A DNA stretch of 10,208 nucleotides, from contig CAYPID010000058.1 in NCBI GenBank assembly GCA_964410725.1, positions 1-10,208 on the forward strand, read 5' to 3'. Made by a program: the position numbers and the translations under genes. The notes beneath the pieces are model-generated. The model was not told the origin of the DNA, made no database searches, and saw nothing but the letters and a program-made list of their open reading frames with translations. This stretch comes from CALAZP01 sp964410725. Lineage in GTDB: Bacteria; Bacteroidota; Bacteroidia; Chitinophagales; Saprospiraceae. The first letter of the stretch is position 1. Every line of letters starts with the position of its first letter. This document shows, piece by piece, positions 1 through 5,467 of this stretch.

Positions 1-1
1 G

Positions 2-574
2 ATATTGGAAAAGCTCAATTTAATTGAAAAAGGTCAGCTAAAAAGAGCCGCTATTGTATGTTTCCCTGGTATTTTTTACCGTGGTGGAGCCGAACAAAAA
101 ATCAGAAAGTATTTGGTAGATAATAACTACGTGGAAACCATCATTGCCTTAGCTCCTAATTTGTTTTACGGTACTTCTATTGCGGTAAACCTATTGGTAC
201 TGTCCAAACGTAAAACAGATACTAAAACACAGTTTATTGATGCTAGTGGAGAGAACTTCTTTAAAAAAGTAACTAATAATAATGTGCTTACTGATAATGA
301 TGATGAAAGCAACCCGGGGCACATCCAGCAGATTATGAAAATATTTGCTAGCAAAAAAGAAGTACCACACGTTGCAACCTCTATAGACAATACCAAAATT
401 GCCGAAAACGATTACAACCTATCGGTTAGCTCATACGTGGAGCCTAGAGATACCCGTGAGCAAATTGATATTGTAAAACTAAATAGCGNNNNNNNNNNGG
501 TAACTAAAACGGTTGAAAAAATAGATAAACTCCGCGCAGATATAGATGCCATCATCAAAGAAATTAATATTTAA
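2..574 (+). CDS. hsdM: Type I restriction-modification DNA methyltransferase subunit HsdM, C-terminal part (5' partial, gapped)
   Basis: This is the C-terminal part (about 190 residues) of the adenine-N6 methyltransferase subunit of a type I R-M system, a cytoplasmic enzyme that methylates target DNA when complexed with HsdS. The frame is open to the left edge, so the TTG at 5 is not a real start; the SAM-binding and NPPY motifs lie off-window. Recognisable family stretches are CFPGIFYRGGAEQKIRKYL, APNLFYGTSIAVNLLVL, QFIDASGENFF, NDYNLSVSSYVEP and DTREQIDIVKLN, followed by a coiled-coil-like tail ending KIDKLRADIDAIIKEI. A run of 10 N (489-498) sits in the linker before the tail; the frame agrees on both sides, so the gene looks intact here. 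Usual family length is about 500 residues. It is followed by an S23 gene, rhuM and an hsdS stub, so its normal partner is missing from this locus. Family call is firm; activity is unknown. Confidence 0.93.
   Translation: MLEKLNLIEKGQLKRAAIVCFPGIFYRGGAEQKIRKYLVDNNYVETIIALAPNLFYGTSIAVNLLVLSKRKTDTKTQFIDASGENFFKKVTNNNVLTDNDDESNPGHIQQIMKIFASKKEVPHVATSIDNTKIAENDYNLSVSSYVEPRDTREQIDIVKLNSXXXXVTKTVEKIDKLRADIDAIIKEINI
489..498. other. Assembly gap (10 N)
   Basis: Ten consecutive N inside hsdM mark a scaffold join or unresolved bases. The reading frame and the HsdM family pattern continue on the right side, so the true gap is probably short and leaves the frame unchanged (10 nt plus or minus a multiple of three). 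Confidence 0.98.
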
Positions 575-584
575 TTATGAGTTG

Positions 585-602
585 TTAATTGTGAATTATG
601 AA
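585..602 (+). repeat. Left copy of an 18-bp inverted repeat bracketing the S23-rhuM pair
   Basis: The sequence ttaattgtgaattatgaa is the exact reverse complement of 2046-2063. It contains the ATG (598-600) of the S23 gene, so the repeat supplies that gene's start codon. It is built from the same heptamer motif (ATTCACA, here as TGTGAAT) seen at the other two junctions of this locus. Confidence 0.85.
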
Positions 603-963
603 AAGACAGAATGTAATAAAAGAAAAAAGTTTTGCTTTCGCATTAAGGGTAGTTAAATGTTATAAATTTCTTATTGAAAACAAGGAGTTTATTTTGAGTA
701 AGCAGCTATTGAGAAGTGGAACTGCCATTGGAGCTTTAGTAAGAGAAGCAGAGCACGCAGAAAGTACAGCAGATTTTATACATAAAATGGCAATTGCTCA
801 AAAAGAAGCAAATGAAACGGAATATTGGCTAGAGCTTTTACATCAATCGGAGTATTTAGAGAAAACTCAATATCAATCTGTCATTTCAGAAGTTCAGGAA
901 TTGAACAAAATTTTGGCATCCATAATCATCACCTCAAAAGAAAAAATGTATGGCAAAAGGTAA
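598..963 (+). CDS. Four-helix-bundle protein of the S23 / 23S intervening-sequence family
   Basis: A 121-residue all-helical protein matching the small S23/IVS family (TIGR02436-like), first noted in insertions in 23S rRNA genes and common as stand-alone genes in Bacteroidota. Family signatures are the central KQLLRSGTAIGALVREAEHA (about residues 35-54), then DFIHKMAIAQKEANETEYWLELL (about 59-81). Length is normal for the family. Structures of relatives form oligomeric four-helix bundles; the biochemical role is unknown, and no catalytic motif is visible. The start at 598 lies 23 nt after the hsdM stop, inside the heptamer/inverted repeat, with no Shine-Dalgarno site. Its end overlaps the rhuM start by 14 bp, which implies translational coupling. 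Placement inside an hsd operon suggests an accessory passenger rather than a ribosomal function, which is inference. Confidence 0.88.
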   Translation: MKRQNVIKEKSFAFALRVVKCYKFLIENKEFILSKQLLRSGTAIGALVREAEHAESTADFIHKMAIAQKEANETEYWLELLHQSEYLEKTQYQSVISEVQELNKILASIIITSKEKMYGKR

Positions 964-1993
964 TTCAAAATTCACCATTAATAATTCATCATTAATTCGT
1001 TCTTCGGCAGCAGAGTATCTTACCTTTATCGCTGCTACTGGCGAAGGTGGTGTTGATGTGGTATATGCCGATGAAAATATCTGGCTTTCTCAAAAAATGA
1101 TGGCAGAGTTGTACAGCGTTAATGTAAGAACTGTGAACGACCACCTCCAAAAGATTTTTGAGGATAATGAACTGGAAAAAGATTCAGTTATCCGAAAATT
1201 TCGGATAACTGCCACAGACGGTAAAAACTACAACACCCAACACTACAATCTTTCTGCTATTATAGCCGTAGGTTATAAGGTCAATTCCGAACGTGCCGTT
1301 CTGTTTCGTAAATGGGCTACCCAAATAGTACAAGAGTTTACTATAAAGGGATTTGCTATGGATGACGAACGTTTAAAAAATGACGGAACCCTACTTGGTA
1401 AAAAGTATTTTGAAGAACAGCTACAACGCATTAGGGAAATACGCCTAAGTGAGCGTAAGTTTTATCAAAAAATAACCGATATCTACGCTACGGCTATTGA
1501 TTATGATGTTACCGCAAAAGCAACACAACGTTTTTTTGCAACTGTGCAAAACAAATTGCATTGGGCAATACACGGCAATACAGCTGCCGAACTGATAGTA
1601 AACCGTGCCAACCACGAAAAAGAAAACATGGGCTTAACCACTTGGAAAGATGCGCCAAAAGGTAAAATCCAAAAGTTTGATGTAAGTGTAGCCAAAAACT
1701 ACCTATCCGAAAACGAAATGCAACAATTACAACGCTTGGTTGCTGCCTATTTAGATTTAGCCGAAGATATGGCAATACGCCAAATTCCAATGACTATGGA
1801 AGATTGGGAACTACGTTTAAACCGATTTATTGAAGCTACAGACAGAGCCGTATTGCAAGATGCAGGCAAAGTAACAGCCGAAATAGCTAAAACCCATGCC
1901 GAAACCGAGTTTGAAAAATACAGAATTATACAGGACAGGCTTTTTGAAAGCGATTTTGACAGAATGATAAAACAATTAAAAAGTAAAGGTTGA
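950..1993 (+). CDS. RhuM family protein (virulence RhuM-like, putative DNA-binding)
   Basis: A 347-residue protein of the RhuM family (Pfam Virulence_RhuM), named after a Salmonella pathogenicity-island gene of unproven function and frequently found inside bacterial type I R-M operons. Conserved blocks are DENIWLSQKMMAELY and VNVRTVNDHL (about 40-65, likely helix-turn-helix), DSVIRKFRITATDGKNYNT (about 77-95), HYNLSAIIAVGYKVNSERA, FRKWATQIV (about 98-128), RKFYQKITDIYATAIDYD (about 168-185), GLTTWKDAPKGKIQKFDVSVAKNYL and AETEFEKYRIIQDRLFESDFD near the end. Length is full. The ATG at 950 overlaps the S23 stop by 14 bp; no other plausible start precedes the conserved region, so residues about 5-16 (SKFTINNSSLI) are encoded by degenerate heptamer repeats and are probably not functional. 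A 27-bp palindrome (1185-1211) lies within the gene. Family assignment is firm; a regulatory or defence-accessory role is inference. Confidence 0.9.
   Translation: MAKGNSKFTINNSSLIRSSAAEYLTFIAATGEGGVDVVYADENIWLSQKMMAELYSVNVRTVNDHLQKIFEDNELEKDSVIRKFRITATDGKNYNTQHYNLSAIIAVGYKVNSERAVLFRKWATQIVQEFTIKGFAMDDERLKNDGTLLGKKYFEEQLQRIREIRLSERKFYQKITDIYATAIDYDVTAKATQRFFATVQNKLHWAIHGNTAAELIVNRANHEKENMGLTTWKDAPKGKIQKFDVSVAKNYLSENEMQQLQRLVAAYLDLAEDMAIRQIPMTMEDWELRLNRFIEATDRAVLQDAGKVTAEIAKTHAETEFEKYRIIQDRLFESDFDRMIKQLKSKG
963..997 (+). repeat. Five degenerate ATTCACA-type heptamers at the S23/rhuM junction
   Basis: Reading in 7-nt steps from 963 gives attcaaa, attcacc, attaata, attcatc, attaatt. This is a decayed version of the perfect array at 2003-2058 and lies in the same orientation. 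It falls inside the rhuM reading frame just after its start codon. Confidence 0.7.
1185..1211. repeat. 27-bp perfect palindrome inside rhuM
   Basis: Two 13-bp arms, cagttatccgaaa (1185-1197) and tttcggataactg (1199-1211), are exact reverse complements around a single central base at 1198. The codons specify the conserved RhuM stretch SVIRKFRITA, whose order of residues favours but does not force the symmetry. It could be a protein-binding operator, an mRNA hairpin, or a coincidence of coding. Confidence 0.75.
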
Positions 1994-2002
1994 AAATGGA
2001 AA

Positions 2003-2058
2003 ATTCACAATTCACAATTCACAATTCACAATTCACAATTCACAATTCATAATTCACA
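2003..2058 (+). repeat. Tandem heptamer array, eight units of ATTCACA
   Basis: Eight consecutive 7-bp units run from 2003 to 2058: six perfect attcaca copies, one attcata (2045-2051), then another attcaca. The array lies between the rhuM stop and the hsdS stub start at 2068. Arrays of this kind recur beside hsd genes in Bacteroidota. With a unit of 7 nt, copy-number changes would alter the spacing to the 2068 start by steps not divisible by three. Confidence 0.92.
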
Positions 2059-2063
2059 ATTAA
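2046..2063 (-). repeat. Right copy of the 18-bp inverted repeat
   Basis: The sequence ttcataattcacaattaa overlaps the last heptamers of the tandem array and is the exact reverse complement of 585-602. The two copies enclose the S23 gene and rhuM. Confidence 0.85.
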
Positions 2064-2067
2064 AGTT

Positions 2068-2112
2068 ATGAGCTATTTAGATACATTGTTAAAAGGCGTT
2101 GAAGTGGAATAT
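2068..2112 (+). pseudogene. hsdS: hsdS 5' stub (about 15 codons)
   Basis: The residues MSYLDTLLKGVEVEY match the conserved start of many HsdS subunits (pattern MSxLxxLLxGVEVEWxxLGE). The homology stops where a TRD would begin, and a run of seven C follows at 2117-2123. The position directly after hsdM-S23-rhuM is where hsdS is expected, which supports the call. Both target-recognition domains are lost. Confidence 0.7.
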
Positions 2113-2346
2113 AATTCCCCCCCGAAAACTGACCTTTTGATCATTGATGACTTTGGCCTCACTAGTCTTGAACAACAGCAGAGGTTAGACCTACTTGAAA
2201 TCATTGAGGATCGACATGGAAGAAAATCTACCATCATTGCTAGTCAACTTCCTGTAAGCAGTTGGTATGAAATTATCGGTGAGGAAACTATTGCCGATTT
2301 TGAAAGGCGAGAGCATGAGAAGAAAAAAGCAGTATCACCGGAATAG
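2068..2346 (+). pseudogene. Chimeric 92-codon ORF: HsdS N-terminus fused to an IS21-type IstB C-terminal remnant
   Basis: The ORF begins MSYLDTLLKGVEVEY, which is the typical N-terminus of type I specificity subunits, then switches at about residue 16-19 to an IstB-like AAA+ segment: TDLLIIDDFGL (Walker B), RLDLLEIIEDRHGRKSTIIASQLPV (sensor 1 region) and WYEIIGEETIAD. The Walker A half of IstB is absent, so ATP hydrolysis is not expected. After IAD the family's usual AILDRxVH...HRIE stretch is missing, and the frame then reads ERREHEKKKAVSPE, which resembles nothing in the family. No partner istA is present. The ORF stays open across the fusion, so a 92-residue protein could be made, but both parents are broken. 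A draft-assembly chimera is the main alternative. Confidence is high for IstB and good for HsdS. Confidence 0.82.
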
Positions 2347-2350
2347 TTAG
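2300..2350 (+). pseudogene. Out-of-frame natural C-terminus of istB remnant
   Basis: Read one base later than the main ORF, the sequence encodes LKGESMRRKKQYHRNS followed by TAG at 2348-2350. This is the normal IstB tail. About 14 residues are missing between IAD (ending 2298) and this tail, which means a deletion of about 41 nt that broke the frame. Confidence 0.78.
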
Positions 2351-2379
2351 CCAACAACAAACAAATAGTGGCTAACTAT
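2343..2379. terminator. Hairpin after the istB remnant, possible terminator
   Basis: The arms atagttagcca (2343-2353) and tggctaactat (2369-2379) are perfect complements with a 15-nt loop. A T-rich stretch (ggattttatatttt) follows on the + strand, although there is no uninterrupted U tract. It overlaps the istB stop and could be a terminator or a relic of the IS right end. The remaining 56 bp up to the SDR stop show nothing else. Confidence 0.45.
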
Positions 2380-2435
2380 AGGATTTTATATTTTCACACG
2401 AATTTATAATGCCAATAAATCGGACAAGAATATAA

Positions 2436-3221
2436 TTAAATCGACTGCAACATCCCCCCATCAATGGGAATACTTGCACCATTAATGTAGGCCGCTTGCT
2501 CCGATGCCAAAAACGCCACTAGATAACCAAACTCCTCTGGCCTCCCAAATCGACCCGCAGGCACCTGCTTTGCTGCATTTTCTTTCAAAGACTGACTTTC
2601 AACATTCAATTTACGAGCCTGGCCCTCGAATAATTGGTTCAGCCGCTCGGTATCAAAATAACCAGTCAAAATTGAATTCACAGTAATTCCCGAAGAAGCT
2701 ACCTCCCGAGACATAGTCTTCGCCCAACTAACCATTGCACTCCTAATACTATTACTTAAAGCCAAATGCGGTAAAGGTTCCCGAACTGTTCTGGATGCAA
2801 TATTTATAATTCGCCCAAATCCTCTTTCCTGCATTCCTTTGATCACCAAACTAGTGGTATATACAACAGTCTGGAAAAGTAAATTAAAAGCTTGCTGATA
2901 ATCCGCTACATCTACCTCTAAAACTCCACCAGAAGGCGGACCCTGAGTATTGTTGACCAATATATCAATCGGATATTCCTCCAAAAACAACCCTACTTTG
3001 CTCTTGAAATCATCCAAATCATTGAAATCCACCTGTAAAATCTCGTGCTGTTGATTCGAATCCTGAACAAGTAAATCTCTCAAAGACTCCAACTTAACAT
3101 GATCTCGAGCCATTAAAACTACCGAAGCCCCTGATTCAGCCAATTGAAGCGCAACTGCACGACCTATCCCTGAAGTGCAACCCCCCACTAAAGCCCGCTT
3201 ACCTTCTAATTTTATTTCCAT
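2436..3221 (-). CDS. SDR-fold (Rossmann) oxidoreductase-like protein without the canonical Tyr-Lys pair
   Basis: A 261-residue short-chain dehydrogenase/reductase fold protein. The N-terminal nucleotide-binding loop reads GGCTSGIG (13-20, versus TGxxxGIG), followed by the NN(A)G-like NNTQGPPSGG (90-99), IINIAS with Ser143, and a C-terminal INGASIPIDGG. Where classical SDRs have YxxxK, this protein reads LALSNSIRSAMVSWAKT (153-169), so the catalytic Tyr and Lys are replaced. The NNTxGPP and LSNxxR patterns fit the ketoacyl-reductase-like subgroup that departs from the usual tetrad (cd05344 type). Substrate is unknown, and it may bind NAD(P)H with altered chemistry or none. I chose the ATG at 3221, one base after the upstream stop, because it gives the usual short lead (MEIKLEGKRALV); a GTG at 3254 would add 11 unlike residues and a 32-bp overlap. 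Last gene of the operon. Confidence 0.9.
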   Translation of the reverse strand: MEIKLEGKRALVGGCTSGIGRAVALQLAESGASVVLMARDHVKLESLRDLLVQDSNQQHEILQVDFNDLDDFKSKVGLFLEEYPIDILVNNTQGPPSGGVLEVDVADYQQAFNLLFQTVVYTTSLVIKGMQERGFGRIINIASRTVREPLPHLALSNSIRSAMVSWAKTMSREVASSGITVNSILTGYFDTERLNQLFEGQARKLNVESQSLKENAAKQVPAGRFGRPEEFGYLVAFLASEQAAYINGASIPIDGGMLQSI

Positions 3222-3222
3222 A

Positions 3223-3822
3223 TCATCGTTTGTGTTTGCCACCATCCCAGCCACGCTGCCCCAATAATTCCCGCCCCGATTCCTCCGCCCCAGATTCTAT
3301 CGTCGTCGCCATACTGTCGTTCCAACGGTTGAGGTAGCCAAACAAAGCTACTACCCCAAGGATCTCTACGATTTCCCCTTCCGTCCAATACACCCGCATC
3401 CGCTCTGCCAAATCCTCATCCACAGCATTGGGAATCTCCGCGCTCTTTTGTGCAAATTCCAACGCTACCTTTTCACCTTCGGTAAAAGCGGGATGAGATG
3501 AATATTCCCAGACATGCTGCAACTGATCGGTCCCCGCCCCATATCGTTCAGCAGCTCGAATGGTATGCGCCTGACAATACCGACATCCGGCTACATTACT
3601 GCATACATAACCAATCAACCGCTTCAACGCACTAGTCACCCTTCCCTTGTTTTCCATCACCGCCTTATTCATCTCGATAAAAGCATAGGCTATCCGCGGC
3701 CGATGATACATCGTCAACACACTATTGGGACAGAATCCTAAGGTCTCTTCGTAAAATTCAATCAACGATTGTAACTCCTGATCTTCCGGCTGTTCCACCG
3801 GAGCAACTAAAGGCGTTTTCAT
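3223..3822 (-). CDS. Carboxymuconolactone decarboxylase / AhpD-like family protein
   Basis: A 199-residue cytoplasmic helical protein of the CMD/AhpD superfamily, probably the peroxidase-related branch. The key site is GCRYCQAHT, giving a CxxC pair (Cys80, Cys83) with His86, the redox and proton-relay arrangement known from AhpD, where the cysteines reduce peroxides or partner proteins. Further family features are the upstream LGFCPNSVLTMYHRP (28-42), KRLIGYVCSNVAGC, the FTEGEKVALEFAQKSA helix, and NRWNDSMATTIES near the end. The actual oxidant or substrate cannot be read from sequence; a thiol peroxidase or disulfide-relay role is inferred from CxxC. It lies 7 bp after the EI24 gene and ends one base before the SDR ATG, so it is co-transcribed with both. 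Confidence 0.88.
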   Translation of the reverse strand: MKTPLVAPVEQPEDQELQSLIEFYEETLGFCPNSVLTMYHRPRIAYAFIEMNKAVMENKGRVTSALKRLIGYVCSNVAGCRYCQAHTIRAAERYGAGTDQLQHVWEYSSHPAFTEGEKVALEFAQKSAEIPNAVDEDLAERMRVYWTEGEIVEILGVVALFGYLNRWNDSMATTIESGAEESGRELLGQRGWDGGKHKR

Positions 3823-3829
3823 AATCTCA

Positions 3830-4480
3830 TCATTTTAATCGGTGATAAGTATGCACCATATACACCACCGATAATAAAGGCACAAAAAAATTAACCAAAG
3901 GAATCAAAGTCAATAAGGTCAAAATAAATCCCCCTCCATATACCTCCACAGGGTATGACCCAATCAAATCCCTCGCCCGATCTTTTCCCAGATGATACCC
4001 CGCAGCTGCTTCGAAAAACTCCCGACCAATCAAATAGGTATTCAAAACCACTGAAATAAAAAAACCTATGCCAAAGGCATATAACGGCAAGACTAAAATA
4101 TTCAACAGCAAAGCTTTGATCGTAAACCGGATATCGTGCCAGAAATCCGGCCAAAAACCAGGTGCCTTTTCTCGCATCTCATCTGGATAATACCTCAATT
4201 CCACCCGATGTATAATCTGCTCCACAAAAAGGCCGACAAACAAAGCAGAGAAGGCAGGTAACATAAACCAACCCGCCACTCCCGTAGCCGCACCGATTAA
4301 CAGCGTAACCACATTATCATAAGTGGTTTTCTCCAATTCAATCAATTGATCCGCCCAATACGATATGCCAATTACCATCAGGGCAATAATCGCCACACCA
4401 AATAATACCGAACCCACAACATATCTGCCTAACCTAGCTTCCCCAATACTATTGAATGACTTAATTAATTTACTGATCAT
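3830..4480 (-). CDS. EI24 domain-containing / CysZ-like integral membrane protein
   Basis: A 216-residue inner-membrane protein with about four hydrophobic blocks (roughly 19-41, 57-88, 119-148 and 182-208), some long enough to be helical hairpins. Family marks of the EI24/CysZ group are NTYLIGREFFEAAAGYHL (147-164) with a following KDRARDLI, and the PLVNFFVPLLSVVYMVHTYHRL end (194-215). CysZ from enterobacteria is a sulfate permease, but distant members like this one lack assigned transport substrates, so I do not use that symbol. The ATG at 4480 immediately follows the TAG of the hydrolase (4481-4483), so translation is probably coupled. It sits between a hydrolase and a redox protein. Membrane nature is clear; transport function is inference. 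Confidence 0.85.
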   Translation of the reverse strand: MISKLIKSFNSIGEARLGRYVVGSVLFGVAIIALMVIGISYWADQLIELEKTTYDNVVTLLIGAATGVAGWFMLPAFSALFVGLFVEQIIHRVELRYYPDEMREKAPGFWPDFWHDIRFTIKALLLNILVLPLYAFGIGFFISVVLNTYLIGREFFEAAAGYHLGKDRARDLIGSYPVEVYGGGFILTLLTLIPLVNFFVPLLSVVYMVHTYHRLK

Positions 4481-5311
4481 CTATTCTTCTTTTAAAAATT
4501 GAATAATCCGTTGATCAACCTCAGGAGACTTTTGACTGTGCCCCAATCCCTGCGTCCATTCAATTTGGGCATTTTTCCACTGCTCTGCAATCGAAATCGC
4601 CTCTTTTTCAGGAATCACCTCATCCCCTCTGTCGTGCAAAATCAACCCCTTGGGCATTCCATGCTGCATATAATCTAAGGCTGAAAAAGCGCGGTAAGGC
4701 TTTCCAAATTCCCTTTCAAATTCTCCTTCGAAAGTTTGAAAAGAACGATCGCCTAATCTGACCAATCGCCTAAAATAATCAAAAAGCGATTCCAATCCTG
4801 CCGGGGTTCCCTTAATCACCGCTTTCGGTACTGCAGCACTCAATTCCTCTCCTGCTACCAAAATAGCCATTCCACCAGCTGAATGGCCCACCACCGCCAA
4901 TGGCTTGATTAATTGAACCACCTCAGCTACCCATCGACTGTATTCCAAAACAGTAAATTTTTGACCCGAAGATCTCCCGTGAGCTGGTCCATCAATAGCC
5001 ACCGGAGCAAATCCCTCCTTTAATAATTTCCCGCCTAACGTCTGCCAACGTGAAGCATTACTCTCCCAACCATGTAACAATAGCACTTTAGGACCTTCTC
5101 CGCCCCAGTCGTAAACCGCAACCTGCTGACCGTTTTTTAACTCCCAAAACGATTGTTCAACAGCTTTTAGAAACCCTTCGGGAAAAGTAAACGCCTTTGC
5201 AGTGCGAGGGATGGTAAACCAGCCCATGAGTAATTGGCCCACCGCTTGGGGTTGAATCACCACCCACCATTCTAATCCCCAACTCAACAGCCGAAAGACC
5301 AATTTTTTCAC
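4481..5311 (-). CDS. Alpha/beta hydrolase
   Basis: A 276-residue alpha/beta-hydrolase fold enzyme, probably an esterase or acyl hydrolase of unknown substrate. The oxyanion loop LLLHGWES (77-84), the nucleophile elbow GHSAGG (Ser144 within 142-147), the acid in LHDRGDEVIP (Asp230) and the base in GLGHSQ (His258) form a complete triad. The N-terminal 35 residues (LLSWGLEWWVVIQPQAVG) are hydrophobic and could anchor it to the membrane, but no clean cleavage site is visible. The start used is a GTG at 5311 with A-rich upstream sequence; the next in-frame ATG (residue 29) would lose conserved N-terminal sequence. It is the first gene of the four-gene leftward operon, with a TAnnTTTG-like box 21-28 bases upstream. 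Fold and triad are firm; physiological role is open. Confidence 0.9.
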   Translation of the reverse strand: MKKLVFRLLSWGLEWWVVIQPQAVGQLLMGWFTIPRTAKAFTFPEGFLKAVEQSFWELKNGQQVAVYDWGGEGPKVLLLHGWESNASRWQTLGGKLLKEGFAPVAIDGPAHGRSSGQKFTVLEYSRWVAEVVQLIKPLAVVGHSAGGMAILVAGEELSAAVPKAVIKGTPAGLESLFDYFRRLVRLGDRSFQTFEGEFEREFGKPYRAFSALDYMQHGMPKGLILHDRGDEVIPEKEAISIAEQWKNAQIEWTQGLGHSQKSPEVDQRIIQFLKEE

Positions 5312-5467
5312 CTTTTTTTTCTTTAAGATATCAAATATATTGCAATAACCCTAGATAATCCGACAGATCTCTCTCTCCGTTAGACCAATCTAAAATTCAA
5401 AACGAGCAAAAAACTAGCGCTTTATCCAAGCTGCAAACTTTTTTTGTAATTTTAATGAAACAACAAA
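5312..5467. promoter_or_regulatory. Divergent intergenic region between the two operons
   Basis: This 156-bp AT-rich gap separates the leftward hydrolase-SDR operon from the rightward secreted-hydrolase operon, so it must carry at least the rightward promoter. A T-tract (5439-5445, ending in TTTG) followed by TAATTTTA lies just before the 5468 ATG, but spacing does not fit a clear -33/-7 pair. No repeat, RNA element or small gene was recognised. Confidence 0.6.
5332..5339 (-). promoter_or_regulatory. Bacteroidota-type -7 promoter box for the leftward operon
   Basis: On the - strand the sequence reads TATATTTG, a perfect match to the TAnnTTTG -7 consensus known for Bacteroidota housekeeping promoters. 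It lies 21-28 bases before the GTG at 5311. The -33 TTTG partner is poor at the expected distance (GTCG-like), so this is a candidate only. Confidence 0.45.

Noticed and set aside
5..7. TTG as an initiation codon for the HsdM fragment
   Set aside because: The frame is open to the window edge and the residues after it match the middle of HsdM, so the gene begins upstream.
1501..1790. Minus-strand reading frames of 64 and 93 codons
   Set aside because: They are antisense to conserved RhuM sequence and have no recognisable features.
2003..2058. CRISPR array
   Set aside because: Units are 7 bp with no spacers; this is a simple tandem repeat.
2391..2398. Right terminal end of an IS21 element (TTTTCACA ending in CA)
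   Set aside because: No matching left end or flanking direct repeat can be seen in the window, so the end cannot be placed.
3222..3254. GTG start at 3254 for the SDR gene
   Set aside because: It adds 11 residues unlike SDR N-termini and overlaps the preceding gene by 32 bp; the ATG at 3221 gives the normal lead.
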